From Symbiodinium natans (taxonomy: Eukaryota > Sar > Dinophyceae > Suessiales > Symbiodiniaceae), in NCBI GenBank assembly GCA_905221605.1, contig CAJNDS010001480.1, positions 335,001 through 399,000 of the forward strand: DNA of 64,000 nt, given 5' to 3'. Position 1 is the stretch's first letter. Each line of letters starts with the position of its first letter. The notes below the pieces were generated by a model that did no database searches, had not been told where the DNA came from, and was given only the letters and a program-made list of their open reading frames with translations. Made by a program: the position numbers and the translations under genes. Below are positions 41,206 to 52,378 of this stretch, in pieces.

Positions 41206-42048
41206 GAGGAGCCCCAAAAGGCTCAGAATCTGTCCGGGAGGAGCCCCAAAAGGCTCAGAAACTGTCCGGGAGGAGCCCCAAAAAGGCTCAGAAACTGTCC
41301 GGGAGGAGCCCAAAAAGGCTCAGGAGGAGCCCAAAAGGCTCAGAAACTGTCCGGGAGGAGCTCAGAAACTGTCCGGGACAAGCCCCAAAAAACTCAGAAA
41401 CTGTCCGGGAGGAGCCTCAGAAACTGTCCGGGAGGAGCCCCAAAAGGCTCAGAAATTGTCCGGGAGGAGCCCAAAAAGGCTCAGAAAGTGTCCGGGAGGA
41501 GCCCAAAAAGGCAAAAGGCTCAGAAACTGTCCGGGAGGAACCCAAAAAAGGCTCGGAAAGTGTCCGGGAGGAGCCCAACAAGGCAAAAGGCTCAGAAACT
41601 GTCCGGGAGGAGCCCAAAAAAGGCTCAGAAACTGTCCGGGAGGAGCCCAAAAAGGCTCAGGAGGAGGCTCAGAAACTGTCCGGGAGGAGCCCAAAAAGGC
41701 TCAGAAACTGTCCGGGAGGAGCCCCAAAAGGCTCAGAAACTGTCCGGGAGGAGCCCAAAAAGGGCTCAGAAACTGTCCGGGACAAGCCCCAGAAAACTCA
41801 GAAACTGTCCGGGAGGAGTCCGGGAGGAGCCCCAAAAGGCTCAGAAACTGTCCGGGAGGAGCCCCAAAAAGGCTCAGAAACTGTCCGGGAGGAGCCCAAA
41901 AAGGCTCAGAAATTGTCCGGGAGGAGCCCAAAAAGGCTCAGGAGGAGCCCCACAAGGCTCAGAAACTGTGGAGGAGCCCCAAAAGACTCAGCAACTGAGG
42001 AGAAAGGCTCAGAAACTGTCCGGGAGGAGCCTAAAAAGGCCCAGAAAC
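41206..42048 (+). repeat. Minisatellite, ~26-bp unit
   Basis: About 30 imperfect copies of GGCTCAGAAACTGTCCGGGA / GGAGCCCAAAAA in tandem, with unit lengths varying by inserted A residues. Two forward frames stay open for nearly 300 and 180 codons (QKLSGRSP-type repeats). Open frames here follow from the repeat and are not taken as a gene. A TCCTAAA array (42053-42127) follows. Confidence 0.95.
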
Positions 42049-42052
42049 GGTC

Positions 42053-42127
42053 TCCTAAATCCTAAATCCTAAATCCTAAATCCTAAATCCTAATCCTAAA
42101 TCCTAAATCCTAAATCCTAAATCCTAA
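42053..42127 (-). repeat. TCCTAAA variant array
   Basis: Ten TCCTAAA units (TTTAGGA on the other strand), a homogenised variant of the telomere heptamer, directly after the 26-bp minisatellite. Confidence 0.9.
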
Positions 42128-42184
42128 AGGATGCTCGCGACGCAAGCCCAAGGTTTAGGGTCATATACTTCTCTTATGTTCCAG

Positions 42185-42696
42185 CACGCCTGTCGCGTGC
42201 GCCGGCACCTTGCCGGTGCAAAACGGAGCTCCTTCGCTGCGCCTGACGCGACAGCTCCGGAGCTGGCAGGGGGCTGTAACCCCCTGCACGCTCGCTGCTG
42301 CTCATCGCAGCGCCCGCAGCTCGCTTCAGTTTAGGGTTTAGGGCATAGCGCAAAGCCGGTGCTGGACTGCCCAGCCTGGGCCAAGGGACCTGGGCTTGAA
42401 TCAGTGGCTTTTTCGAGAGAGGTGCCAAGAACAGCCCAGACATGGCCCTTGTTTCGGGATTTGGAGGGCGAGGGGAGGGTGGGGTTCAGGGTTTGGGGTT
42501 ATTAAAGTTTGGGGGTTTAGGGTTTGGGTGTCAGGATTTAGGGTTTAGCCGGGGAAGCGGGGGGGGAAGCCTCAACCCTAAGCTCCTAAACCATTGAGAA
42601 AAGCCGCAGGCAGTGGTTGGCTGGAGCCGCGTGCTGGATCTTGACAAGGAATGCTTTCAGGCCTCCAGGGGGAGCTTTAGAAGCCCTAAATCATAA
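42185..42696 (+). CDS. Predicted gene 3' part, three coding blocks
   Basis: Blocks 42185-42328 (Arg/Ala/Cys rich, 48 codons after ATGTTCCAG), 42356-42478 (GLESVAFSREVPRTAQ) and 42610-42696 (VVGWSRVLDLDKECFQ, TAA) share phase 0. The 27-nt gap between the first two is heptamer sequence and short for an intron. The last has a good GCCGCAG acceptor. Confidence 0.4.
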
Positions 42697-43210
42697 ACCC
42701 TTACACCCTACCCGGTTTAAACCCCTTTAAACGGTGTAGAACCCTTTTAAGCCGTTTAAACCCTAATGAACCCTAAAAAACCCTACCCGTTTAAACCCTT
42801 TAAACGGTTTAAAACCCTGTTAAGCCCTTTAAAGCCGTTTAAACCCTTTAAATCCTAAAAAACCCTCAAACCCTAAAACGCCCTAAAAACCCTTTTAAGC
42901 CCTTTAAAGCCCGTTTAAGCCCTAATAAACCCTCAACAAAACCTTTAAACCCCGCAAACCCCCAAGAAGCACCTCAGGCACCTCTACCACCTCTAAGGCA
43001 TCAAGACCCCCCCCCCCCCCCCTTAGGGTTTAGGGTTTAGGGTTTAGGGTTTAGGGTTTAGGGTTTAGGGTTTAGGGGTCCCCCCCCCCCACCCCCAGAA
43101 AGCTCCTTCGTAGCTCAGTAGGTGAACTTCTGATGTTTGGGTTTAGGCTTCAGCGTGTAGGGTGTAGGATTCAGGGTAGGGTCCATGGCTGAGGGTTTCG
43201 GGCTTGCGAG

Positions 43211-43917
43211 AAGGCGTTTCAAATTGACGCCGGAGTCTCTTTCGGTGAGCCGTGCGCTCGTTTTGGGCGCTCTTTATAGCACGTCCTCATTACAAGAGAC
43301 CATTGTTTAGAGAGCCATGTCATCCCGACAAACCCTCGCACCGAAACGCTGGCCCCTCCCCCTTGATTACCCTAAACCCTAAACCCCAAACCCTATGCGT
43401 ACTGTCTTTCATCAGGTCTTAAAGGCCATATAGCGGTCGATGAGGGTAGTTTTGTGTATTCAGCTGAGAAACAATCGAAGCACCTGCGTTGCATTGCATT
43501 TTGGTCCACGGTGCAGGGGGAAATGTCACGGAAAAGCAAAAATAGGAAAAACAATTCCGGGCTTAGGGTTTAGGGTTTAGGGTATAGGACACCCGCAGCG
43601 TGCATCAACTTCCGCGTAGTCTTCTCTTGACTGCTTCTTCTGCTGACCGCTTGCGTTTTTTTGTTGATATCTACGGGCTCTCCACACCCCCTCCCCAAAC
43701 AATCGGCGATTGGGAATTTGCCGGTTTTTCCTTGGAAAGCCCACTAACTTCCCACATGTACAAGTCAGTACTAGAATTTGCTGTGGAGATCGGCAATTGC
43801 CGAAAAGATAAGGTCCCATGTATGTTCATGTCAAAGGGTCTCTTTCTTAACCTAGCCAAACTTGTGTTAAGTTTAATGGTACTTGCATCATTTCTGGAAG
43901 GCTCATGTTTCATCTAA
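43211..43917 (+). CDS. Predicted gene with long terminal exon, unknown family
   Basis: Exons 43211-43244 (donor GTGAGC), 43416-43560 and 43599-43917 (TAA) join in phase. Intron 2 (43561-43598) would be GC-AG and is mostly heptamer. The last exon is open 106 codons, rare by chance (about 0.6% per frame), and reads RFFVDIYGLSTPPP, IGDWEFAGFSLESP and a hydrophobic C-terminus (LAKLVLSLMVLASFLEG) that could be a tail anchor. Exon 2 reads AVDEGSFVYSAEKQSKH. An alternative start, ATG 43185 in another frame, also reaches the GTGAGC donor. No family is recognised. Confidence 0.52.
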
Positions 43918-44631
43918 GTCGAGCTTACAGCGGTTTGTTTAGCGTGCTACCGCTTCCTGGAAGGCTATCATGACCCTAACCTCATAAGGGCCCTAAACCC
44001 CTACACACCCTGACCCCTAACAGCCTACACCCCAGCACTCCAACACCCCAAACCCTAAACCCGCAACCTCTAACCCCTAACCCCCTAAACTAAACCCTGA
44101 ACCCTGAACCCTGAACCCTAAACCCTAAACCCTAAACCCTAAACCCTAAACCCTAGCCCTAAACCCTAAACCCCCTAAACCCCCCTAAACCCCCCTGAAG
44201 ACTGCGCTGGGCCAGGCTTGGCTGCAACGTGGCGCGGCTCACGGGGCTGTGGGCCGCTTGGGTGAGGCCTTGGTTGTGTAGGGTTTAGCGTTTTAGGGGT
44301 TTAGAGTTTAGGGCTAGGGTTTAGGGTTTCGGGTTTAGGGTTTAGGGTTTAGGTTTTAGGGTTTAGGGTTTGGGGTTCGGGTTTCATGGTTTAGGGTTTA
44401 GGGTTTAGGGATGCAGAGTTTCGGGATTCAGGGTTTAGGGATTTAGGGTTTAGGGTTTTAGTTAGGGTTTCAGGGTTGAAAGGTTTTCAAGTTTTAGGGC
44501 TATAGGGTTTAAGGTATTTGAGTCGATATTTGGAGTCCTTTATTTTCCTAAACCCCCAAGTAAGAATCCCAAAGAAGGGTACCCTTGTTAGAATATGGTT
44601 ACCGGGCTACCAAGGGTGTAAAACGACTTAG

Positions 44632-44721
44632 CAGGTGATCGCCTCCTGGAAATCACGCTCCTATACGCCTTGTGAATATCTCCCTGGCGAATGGAGTGGA
44701 AGAAGATGCATGTTAGAATGA
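44632..44721 (+). CDS. Coding-like terminal exon next to a MITE
   Basis: After ACTTAG the frame reads VIASWKSRSYTPCEYLPG to TGA at 44719. A MITE (44722-44830) begins at the stop codon. Downstream, ATG 44817 inside the MITE end opens a 32-codon frame (MDPLGESVHVDFMG) to 44915, and 44938-44992 is another island ending before GTAGGT. Confidence 0.33.
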   Translation, partial: QVIASWKSRSYTPCEYLPGEWSGRRCMLE

Positions 44722-44830
44722 CCCTAAGGATCCATGTACCTATATAGTGTATACTTGGGCCTTAAAGGGGCTCCTGTATAGTAGCTTTAGGGCCCAAGTA
44801 TCTACTATATAGGTACATGGATCCTTTGGG
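44722..44830. mobile_element. GTACATGG-family MITE (109 bp)
   Basis: Left CCCTAAGGATCCATGTACCT, right AGGTACATGGATCCTTTGGG, inner ATACTTGGGCC / GGGCCCAAGTAT. A second copy is 14731-14832. A third (10250-10425) is interrupted by a telomere array (10279-10330). Confidence 0.88.
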
Positions 44831-45147
44831 TGAGTCTGTGCATGTTGATTTCATGGGTTCGCCTTTCGCACAAGAAACCGCTATAAGAACAGGGAACAAA
44901 GGAAGAACACGCTAACTTCCTTGTAATCATTTCCAAGTTTATGGTTCGTTGGTGTACGAAATACAGGGCGGGGGCGTGCAGGCTGGTCCGGGGTAGGTTC
45001 CTACTTGGCCCTAACCCGAAACCATTAGACCCTAATCCCAAAAAAAAACCTAAACTCCCAAACCCCAAACCCTAAACCCTTGAAGCAACAAACCCCTCAA
45101 ACTCCAAGCCCCAAAGCCCTGAAACCCCAAAACCCAAAGCCCGGCAG

Positions 45148-45249
45148 CTAGGACCCGGAGTAGGCCCTTATTCCGTTTAGGCTTTGCGTACCCTTTTCAG
45201 CCCCTTTCAATCAAATGGGGGGTTACTCTTGGGTCTAGTAGGCCTAACA
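45148..45249. mobile_element. GTAGGCCC-family repeat element
   Basis: GGACCCGGAGTAGGCCCTTATTCC at the left, TTACTCTTGGGTCTAGTAGGCC at the right. Other copies: 40688-40793, 53528-53630 and 1609-1722. Ends are imperfect inverted repeats (GACCC...GTAGGCC / GGTCTAGTAGGCC). Confidence 0.75.
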
Positions 45250-45423
45250 AACCCCAAACCCCAAACCCTAAACCCCAAACCCTAAGCCTTAAGCCCCAAA
45301 CCCTAAGCCCCAAACCCTAAACCCTAAGCCCTAAACCCTAAACCCCAAACCCTAAACCCTAAACCCTAAACCCTAAACCCTAAACCCTAAACCCTAAACC
45401 CTAAACCGCGGCCTTGCGGCGAG

Positions 45424-45732
45424 GCCGACCGCGACTTTGCCGAGGCGCTCTGTCGGTCCGGGAGCGATCAGGCCGGGCCAGGGCTTGGGGTTTAGGGTTT
45501 AGGGTTTAGGGTTTAGGGTTTAGGGTTTAGGGTTTAGGGTTTAGGGTTTAGGGTTTAGGGTTTAGGGTTTAGGGTTTAGGATGTTACGTGTATAGGGGCT
45601 TCCCTAAGGACCTACCTTAATGCACACCACCGGCCTGCGCACTGCCTGTAGCCCCTTGCTTGTGGGGCTACAGGCAAGCATGTTGGTATTCATTGTCGGC
45701 CCAACACCTCCCAACATGGATCGCAGACTAGG
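45424..45732 (+). CDS. Two coding-like exons separated by a 13-unit array
   Basis: 45424-45489 (DRDFAEALCRSGSDQ) ends before GTTTAG; 45609-45732 follows CCTAAG and reads HTTGLRTACSPLLVG then MLVFIVGPTPPNMD, ending before GTTTAGGG. The phases do not match, so they may not be adjacent exons. The second contains a 13-bp-stem hairpin. Confidence 0.35.
45648..45681. other. 13-bp-stem hairpin
   Basis: TGCCTGTAGCCCC / TTGCTTGT / GGGGCTACAGGCA, a perfect stem with an 8-nt loop, within a coding-like island. Confidence 0.8.
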
Positions 45733-45799
45733 GTTTAGGGTTTAGGGTTTAGGGTTTAGGGTTTAGGGTTTAGGGTTTAGGGTTTAGGGTTTAGGGTTA

Positions 45800-46190
45800 A
45801 GCGACTCTTAACACACCTCAAGAACTGAAACCTTGAAGCCCTGAACCGCAAATCCAACTACCCAAAAATTCTAGACCTGACAGCCCAAAACCCCGAACCC
45901 TAGGTCTAACAACCCTAAACCTTACAACCCAAAGCCCCAAATCTAACAACCCTGAACCCTGCAACCCAAAACCCTAAACCCCTAAACCGAACAATCGTAA
46001 ACCCTAAACCCTATGAATTCTCAACCTAACAGTCCGAAAACCTCAAATCTAACCCAAATCCAACAACCCAAAACCTTACAACCTAAAGGCCCTACACCCA
46101 GAAGCCTAAAGCCCTAAACTGAAAAGCCCTAAACCTTAAATCCTATGAACTCTCAACCTTACAACCCTAAACCCTAAACCCTAAACCACC
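45800..46190 (-). repeat. Highly degenerate CCCTAAA region
   Basis: Nearly all sequence can be read as decayed ACCCTAA units (CAACCC, AACCTT, AACCCG). No island. Confidence 0.8.
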
Positions 46191-46195
46191 ATCAG

Positions 46196-46274
46196 GAGCG
46201 CTCCAGCGTTCTCTTCTCGCGCGGGTCCGCGCACAGCGACGCCGGGAATGAGGCCCCCGCCTGCCATGAAGAGG
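46196..46274 (+). CDS. Coding-like exon
   Basis: ACCATCAG acceptor, frame SSVLFSRGSAHSDAGNEAP, ending GAGG before GTTAGG. A second island (46675-46758, after CTTAG) reads GGNWRVSSIAFSPG. Confidence 0.35.
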
Positions 46275-46496
46275 GTTAGGGTTGAGGGTTTAGGGTTTAG
46301 GGTCAAACCCAGAACCCGAAACCCCTTATTATGGGGGGTCGGAAAATGTACTGTCACAGTCTTCCGTCATAGTCCCCATAGAGTTGTACTATACTGTCCC
46401 CCAATAATGAAGAACCCTAGACCCCAAGCCCTAAACCCAAAACCCTAAACCCGAAGGCCCCGATGTTATAGGGTCTCAAGGGTTGCGGGCATGGGT

Positions 46497-46650
46497 TCGA
46501 GGGACTTCTAGGGGCCCTTAATCTTATTGCCCTTTTAACACCTATAGTATATGCCTTATATAGTCTCTATGTTTTTCTTCCTAAGTAGCCCCCAAATAAC
46601 CCCTAAAAAGCCCCTAAGGTCCCTTATAAGGTTCCCTCCTTTACTCCTTG
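46497..46650. mobile_element. GAGGGACC-family inverted-repeat element
   Basis: GACTTCTAGGGGCCCTTAATC left, GGTCCCTTATAAGGTTCCC right, with CCTAAGTAGCCCCCAAATAA matching the complement of the 37706 copy. Confidence 0.72.
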
Positions 46651-47167
46651 ATGGGGGTAGGGGCTTGGGCTTAGGAGTTCGGAGGGAATTGGCGAGTTAG
46701 TTCGATCGCATTCTCCCCTGGTCTAGGGTTGGGCTCCCCAGTAGACTTCAGGAAGTAGGGTTTGCGGTTTAGGGTTGGGGGTTTAGGGTTTCTCAAAACC
46801 CCAAACCCTAATCGAGTTAATGATTTCCATTGTGGGCTCTTTGGGTGAAGGGTTTCCCGGACCCTGACCCTAATAGCTGAACCCTACATCCTAAACGAAA
46901 CCTCAACCCTAAACCCTAATCTTACCCTAAACGCACCTAAACCCTGCACCAACCCTAAACCCTAAATTGCCAAGCCGTGAACTTACCCTAAACCCTAAAA
47001 CCTAAGCCCATCACAGCCCCAAAGCCCTAAACAAACATATACCCTAAACCCTAAATTGCTAACCCAGAACGAACCCTAAGCCTTGAACTCTAAACACTGA
47101 ACCTACCCTAGGCCCTAAACCCTAAACCCCAAACCCCTTTCACCTAAAAATTGCCCTTTCGGCGCAG

Positions 47168-47253
47168 GCCCGGGCGCTGGCGGATTTCAGCGAGGTCCCA
47201 GGGGCCTCTTGGGATTCGACGGGGACATGTTTGTTGTTTCTTAGAAACAAGGG
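47168..47253 (+). CDS. Coding-like exon
   Basis: TCGGCGCAG acceptor, frame ALADFSEVPGASWDSTG then CLLFLRNK, ending before GTTTAGG. Further islands downstream are 47668-47729, 47836-47878, 47927-47986 and 48080-48155; each is open but short. Confidence 0.35.
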
Positions 47254-48264
47254 GTTTAGGGTTTAGGCTTTCGGGTTTAAGGTTTAGTGTGTGTGTGTAG
47301 GGTTTTGGGCTTTCGGATTTAGGGTTTTAGGGTTTTAGGGTTTTAGGGTTTTATGGTTTTAGGGTTTGAGGGTTTCTAGGTTTCTGGGTTTAAGAGTTTC
47401 ATGGTTTTAGGGTTTTAGGGTTTAGGGTTTTAGGGTTTTGGGGTTTTGGGGTTTTGGTGTTTTGGTGTTTTGGGTTTTTGGGGTTTTGTTTTTTTGGGGT
47501 TTTAGTGTTTAGGTTGTTTATGGTTTTGGGGTTTTGGGGTTTTGGTGGTTTGAGGTTTTAGGGTTTTAGGGTTTAGGGCTGCGGTTTAGGGGAGTCGAGG
47601 GGGTTATTTGGGCGTTAGGTTTAGGATTTCTGGTCTTTGGGGTTGTGACTTTGGGTTTGGGGTTTAGGTACGCATATTGATTTTCCTGTAACAAGGATCC
47701 CTGACCGACAAGTACCTTGCACAGCCTGAGCCCAAAACCCTAAATCTCAAATCTCCTGCCCCGTAGGGCCCCTAGCGGTTCTGCTAGGGTCGAGGGTTTA
47801 GGGCTTTGCCTTTAGTTGGGGTGTACATGATGTAGGGCTTCACTGTCTGCCAGCAAAGGCCCCCTTTGCTACCTTGAGGTTTGGGTTTCAGGATAGGGGT
47901 TCACGGTTGAGGGTTTAGGGTTTAAGGGAGACAGCTCCAGATACGGAACTTGTAGCCTAAGTTTTCATACTTGTCGCCCCTTATGATTCTCGTAGTCGCA
48001 CTACATCTCAGGGCCAAGAAAGTTCCGAGCTATGGGGCATCCAACCCTAAACCCTAAACCCTAAAAAGCCCATGCGCAGTAGCGGAGTTCTCGGTGATGC
48101 CGTTGTCCCTACACGCTGGCTAACGGAGCACTTAATGCCCCGCCGGTATAGATAAAGTACTTTTAGTATGCCGGAGGAGGGCCGCAGGCTTTTGCATTTC
48201 CGTGTTTAGGGTTTAGGGTTAGGGTTCAGGGTTTAGGGTTTAGGGTTTAGGATTTAGGGTTTAG

Positions 48265-48368
48265 GGGCTCACATGTTGTGTCGGGCATCTACCATGGAGG
48301 AGGGTGGTGGCATGTTAGAAGTTCTGAAAGCTGGTGGGTCGAACTACCGGCCCGGCCCAGTACCCTAC
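48265..48368 (+). CDS. Coding-like exon with internal ATG codons
   Basis: From ATG 48273 the frame reads MLCRASTMEEGGGML, VLKAGGSNYRPGP and ends before GTTTTTGGG. A terminal-type segment 48433-48508 and one after a strong acceptor at 48744-48812 (GAGFLCSASVFLTR) follow. Confidence 0.38.
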
Positions 48369-48958
48369 GTTTTTGGGTTGAGGGTTTAGGGTTTTTAAGG
48401 TTCAGGGTTAGGGTTCAGGGTTTTGGGTTTAGGCCCTTCGCTTTGAAACCCGCTAAACGCACGAAGGGCCCCGATCATCCTCAAACCCCTTCTTCTAAAC
48501 CCCAATAATCCTAGGTAGGATAAGGGGGACCCTGAAAAGGGAACCCTTCTCAATCCTCTTCTGGCTTTCTTGAACAAGGACCTTATTCAGAGGGTCAATA
48601 TCCCCAAGGGTGACCCTAATCCTATCCCCTAATTAAGCGCAACGATAGGCCCCCATTGTTCTTCCAATCTATTCATCAAAGTGTTGTTTTAATGTTCATG
48701 TACTTTCAATATTTTCTTTGTTCTTCGAATATTCTTTATTCAGGAAGGAGCCGGCTTTCTGTGCAGCGCGAGTGTGTTTTTAACACGTGCTTCGGGTTTG
48801 GGGTTGAATTAGGCTTGATTGTTAAAATCACTTAGAGCAAGGACGGACCCCTGTACTACAGCGAACTGTAGTAGATAAGAGTAGCTTATGCCCCAATTTG
48901 GGTCCCGCATAGCTCTACTCGTAACCAAAACGTAACCAGGAGGGGCCCTAAAGCCTAG

Positions 48959-49328
48959 TCGTGCACAAGCACGTCTAGCCCACCCCACACGATGCCCGCC
49001 AAGCACACCGAGCCACGGTCCAGCTTGGGTCTCATCGCGATGCCCTCTTGGACTTTGCGAGTGGATGGGCCACACTGCGCCAAAGCGTTTCCCCTGTCGG
49101 TCCTCTGCGCTTTCCAGATGAGTCATTGTGCGCGCAGTGGCGAGGCAGATTTCGGTGGATGTGCCCCGAGCAAGGAGCACGTTGAACCGCCTGAGAATCG
49201 TGGAAAAGTGCATGGGGGCTATGATGGTGAACTGTGCCGACACTGGCACCTTGGTTCCCTTTGAGCCATTGGATGTCTGCTGCACCCTGTGGCAGACGAA
49301 GTCGCACTGCCGCTTTTGTCTAGGCTAA
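48959..49328. CDS. Coding-like region open on both strands
   Basis: Forward, 49123-49328 reads VARQISVDVPRARST and MMVNCADTGTLVPFEP to TAA. On the minus strand a 158-codon frame (49285-48809) reads VPVSAQFTIIAPMHF and RRFNVLLARGTSTEI. Both look protein-like and I cannot decide; the longer minus frame is slightly favoured by length. Unknown family. Confidence 0.45.
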
Positions 49329-49588
49329 ACCCTAAACCCTAAACCCTGAACCCTGAACGCTAAACCCTAAACCCTAAACCCTAAACCTAGGCACAGACAA
49401 GAAGCAATGCCGAATCGGAGCGCAAGGCCGCCAAGACGCCCCAAATCGGCTGGACAAGCTGAAGCCTTTTCGCAGAGCAGACGAACTCAAGCACCCTTCC
49501 CGTTTTCGAAATCTTGAATGCCCTAAACCCTGAACCCTGATCCCTCAACCCTCAACCCTAAGCCCTAAACCCTGCCTCTTCTTTCAAG

Positions 49589-49705
49589 GTTGTTACTAAA
49601 GCCAAAGCCCTATATGCCCTAAACCCCGAACGGAAGCTCGGGGAGCAGGTTCTGCAACTGGAGCCGGACCGCCTAGAAGCCTGGCTAAGCTGCTCGGCAG
49701 ACGCA
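49589..49705 (+). CDS. Coding-like exon, helix-rich
   Basis: TTTCAAG acceptor; frame KALYALNPERKLGEQ then LEPDRLEAWLSCSAD; ends GCA before GTTTAGG. The NPER / EPDRLEAW spacing is faintly TPR-like, but one exon cannot prove it. Confidence 0.4.
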
Positions 49706-49977
49706 GTTTAGGATTTAGGGTTTAGGGTTCAGGGTTCAGGGTTCAGGGTTTAGGGTTTAGGGTTTAGGGTTAGGGTTTAGGGTTTAGGGTTTAGGGTTTA
49801 GGGTTTAGGGTTTAGGGTTTAGGGTTTAGGGTTTAGGGTTTAGGGTATCCTCCTCCTTTTTGTCCGGGGCCGGGGAGGGGGGGTTGGATTCGGTTATAAG
49901 GCTGAGGGTTATGGGCTCCCAAAATCCTGAACCTTAGGCCTCAAAAACCTTACACCCGAAGCCCACCTTAAACCCTA

Positions 49978-50180
49978 AACCTTTAAACCTTTAAACCCTT
50001 AAACCCTCAAACCCTTAAACCCCTAAACCCCTAAACCCTTATACCCTTAAACCCTTAAACCCTTAAACCCTTAAACCCTTAAACCCTTGAACCCTTAAAC
50101 CCTTAAACCCTAAAACCCTTAAACCCTTAAACCCTTATATAAACCCTGAACCCTTTCAAACTCTTACACCCTTAAACCCT
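49978..50180 (-). repeat. CCCTTAAA variant array
   Basis: About 20 units of the 8-mer ACCCTTAA (one extra T), some with CCCTCAA. A locally homogenised variant. No open island inside. Confidence 0.88.
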
Positions 50181-50693
50181 TAATTAAACCCGCTTAACCC
50201 TCAATTCTAAACCCTAAATTCCAAATCCCAAGCCCGAACCCCCAAACCCGCAACCCCTCAGGGAGCAACAGCGGGCCGAAACCCCTTGGGCGCAACATGT
50301 TCAGGGTTTTGGGGTTTAGGGTTTAGGGCTAGGGTTTAGGATTTAGGGTTTAGGGTTTAGGGTTTAGGGTTTAGGGTTTAGGGTTTAGGGTTTATAGGGC
50401 TTAGGGATCCCATGCCGAGGTCGCGGTACCACGTTCCTCTGCCAGGACAACCTCGAAGCGGCCTCCGCAGACGCGGAGGCCCCCGGCAGGGTTTAGCTGT
50501 GATGAGGGTTTGGGTTTTGTGGGCTTGGGGTTTAGGGTTTAGGGTTTAGGGTTTAGGGTTTTGGGATGATCAGGGTTCGGGGTTTTGGGGTTTCGGTTTC
50601 AGGGACCTACAACACCTCCAGGCTCGCAAGCTCATGTCGTGTACAGGGGCCTTAAATTCGGATTTCAGCCCTTAACGTCAGAACTTTTCAGAC

Positions 50694-50828
50694 CGTCTGC
50701 GTGGACAACCTTTTAGACAGAGTATGTCTGCGAGGTGCTATTCGAACAAGGTACCCGGCCAAACACACCAAATCGGACCATTCGGTACCTATCGTCGCAG
50801 TTTGCAATGCCAAGAGTGCACCCCCTGA
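50694..50828 (+). CDS. Predicted last two exons of a gene
   Basis: Exon 50694-50752 (TTTTCAG acceptor, VDNLLDRVCLRGAIRT) ends AG/GTACCC in phase 2. Exon 50801-50828 (CGTCGCAG acceptor) completes LQCQECTP and TGA. Unknown family. Confidence 0.35.
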   Translation, partial: RLRGQPFRQSMSARCYSNKVPGQTHQIGPFGTYRRSLQCQECTP

Positions 50829-50998
50829 GGCAGAATCCCCCCTAAACACCCTGAACCCTAAACCCTAAACTCTAAACCTCCCACCTGCCTCCCGCCTGTA
50901 GGCCGCCCTCAAGCTACCGGGCGACAGTGCCGCCGCTTGGGGTTTGCTGGGCGTGGGGGCCTCAGCTCTGCGTTCGGGCTTTAGGGGTTTAGGGTTTA

Positions 50999-51120
50999 CT
51001 TGGAGGTTCATGGGTACTTATAACCCCAATTCTGACTGTACTTGTAAGTCCCCATAAGTCCCCTAAGTAGGTTATGAGTAGATTTATCACTGTGGTTATA
51101 AGTACCCATGAACCTCCAAG
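50999..51120. mobile_element. 122-bp MITE with 27-bp perfect inverted ends
   Basis: Ends CTTGGAGGTTCATGGGTACT and its exact complement extend 27 bp each side, with TA at 50997-50998 and 51121-51122. The target is again TTTA. The core (TTATAACC...GGTTATAA) resembles the 120-bp family. 13148-13280 carries a decayed relative. Confidence 0.9.
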
Positions 51121-51452
51121 TATTGAGGGAGCTATTGAGTTTTAGGGGTTCTAGGGGTTTAGGGCTTGTAGTTGGTCTAGGTATATAGGGCAACTTTCTG
51201 TATCCCTTTTCGCAATGACATTCACGAAGATTTTTCAGAGGGTTTAAAGGGCCCATCTAGGCAGGAGGGTGGGAGGGGAGGGCTTGGGATTCAGAGCTTC
51301 TACGTATCTTCAACCGTAACAACCTGCCCTAGGGACCCATGGACAGATAAGCCCTAAGTGCCCTAAGCCTGAAGCCCTATCCTCAGCTTTTAGTCCTAAG
51401 AGTCCTAAGAGCCCTAAGAGCCCTAAGAGCCCTAAGAGGCCTAAGCCCTCAG

Positions 51453-51722
51453 CCTCGCGGTGTCTGTACTCACTCCTGGGAGAGCCTCCAACGAGGCTTG
51501 ACAAACGCGAAGCAAGTGAGCATGCAGTTTTTTTCTTGGCCGAGTTGGACTGCAATTCGAGCAGGCTTTCCGGACGGCAAGCTCTGCATTTGGGCCTTCG
51601 TTCGAGAATCTTTCCGACCTTCATGACAGACATCCGCATCAATCGGGCGAACTGGCATCTGATCTGCGAGGACGATGCCTGGATGACATGGCTCCTGGAG
51701 CGGCTGCATGACTGGTGCGCAG
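51453..51722 (+). CDS. Long coding-like exon (90 codons)
   Basis: The exon starts after CCCTCAG, ends GCAG/GTGGTT, and is stop-free throughout. It reads LGEPPTRLDKREASE, AVFFLAELDCNSS, TDIRINRANWHLICEDD and WLLERLHDW. Codon use is balanced and the segment is Trp/Asp rich. The chance of a frame this long staying open is about 1%. The minus strand also has an open frame (51310-51738), but it consists partly of telomere-derived Leu/Gly repeats. No family is recognised. Confidence 0.52.
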
Positions 51723-51762
51723 GTGGTTGCTTCAGCAAACGTCCTCAGCACTGCAAAAGCCC

Positions 51763-51870
51763 TGAATCCCTGAAGCCCTGAAGCCCTGAAGCCCTGAAGC
51801 CCTGAAGCCCTGAAGCCCTAAGCCCTAAGCCCGAAGCCCTGAAGCCCTGAAGCCCTAGGCCCTAGGCCCT
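51763..51870 (-). repeat. GCCCTGAA variant array
   Basis: About ten 8-mers GCCCTGAA followed by GCCCTAGG units. Confidence 0.88.
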
Positions 51871-52117
51871 AGGCTTGTTGGCAACTACCTGGGTGTTTGG
51901 GAACCTGCGTTCTGCACTAGACCCTTAAGCTCTTAAACCCCCTAAACCCCTAAACCCTGTAACGCCTAAACCCTAAACCCTAAACCCTAAACCCGAAACC
52001 CTAAACCCTAAACCCCAAACCCCAAACCCCAAACCCTAAACCCTAAACCCTAAACCCTAAACCCTAAACCCTAAACCCTACCTAACCCCTAAACCCTAAA
52101 CCCCTAAACCTCTGGAG

Positions 52118-52205
52118 TCGAGATTGGCTGCCCAGGCCGTCCGGCAGCGACAGGGCCGCTTCCCCGATTCTGTGGATGCCTGCCGGGGACCCTGGCTCAC
52201 AAACG
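52118..52205 (+). CDS. Coding-like exon between convergent arrays
   Basis: CCCTAAA repeats on the left, TTTAAGG then TTTAGGG on the right. The frame reads AAQAVRQRQGRFPDSVD and CRGPWLTN up to GTTTAAGG. The next island of the same kind is 52713-52798. Confidence 0.35.
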
Positions 52206-52378
52206 GTTTAAGGTTTAAGGTTTAAGGTTTAAGGTTTAAGGTTTAGGGTTTAGGGTTTAGGGTTTAGGGTTTAGGGTTTAGGGTTTAGGGTTTAAGATCT
52301 AGGGTTTATAAGGTTTAAGGTTTAGGGGTTTAAGGTTTTGGGTTTTGGGTTTTGGGTTTTGGGGCCTAGGGCCCTGAA

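Noticed and set aside
43100-43140. tRNA-like A box (TAGCTCAGTAGGT)
   Set aside because: No matching B box (GGTTCGA) or acceptor stem within 90 bp.
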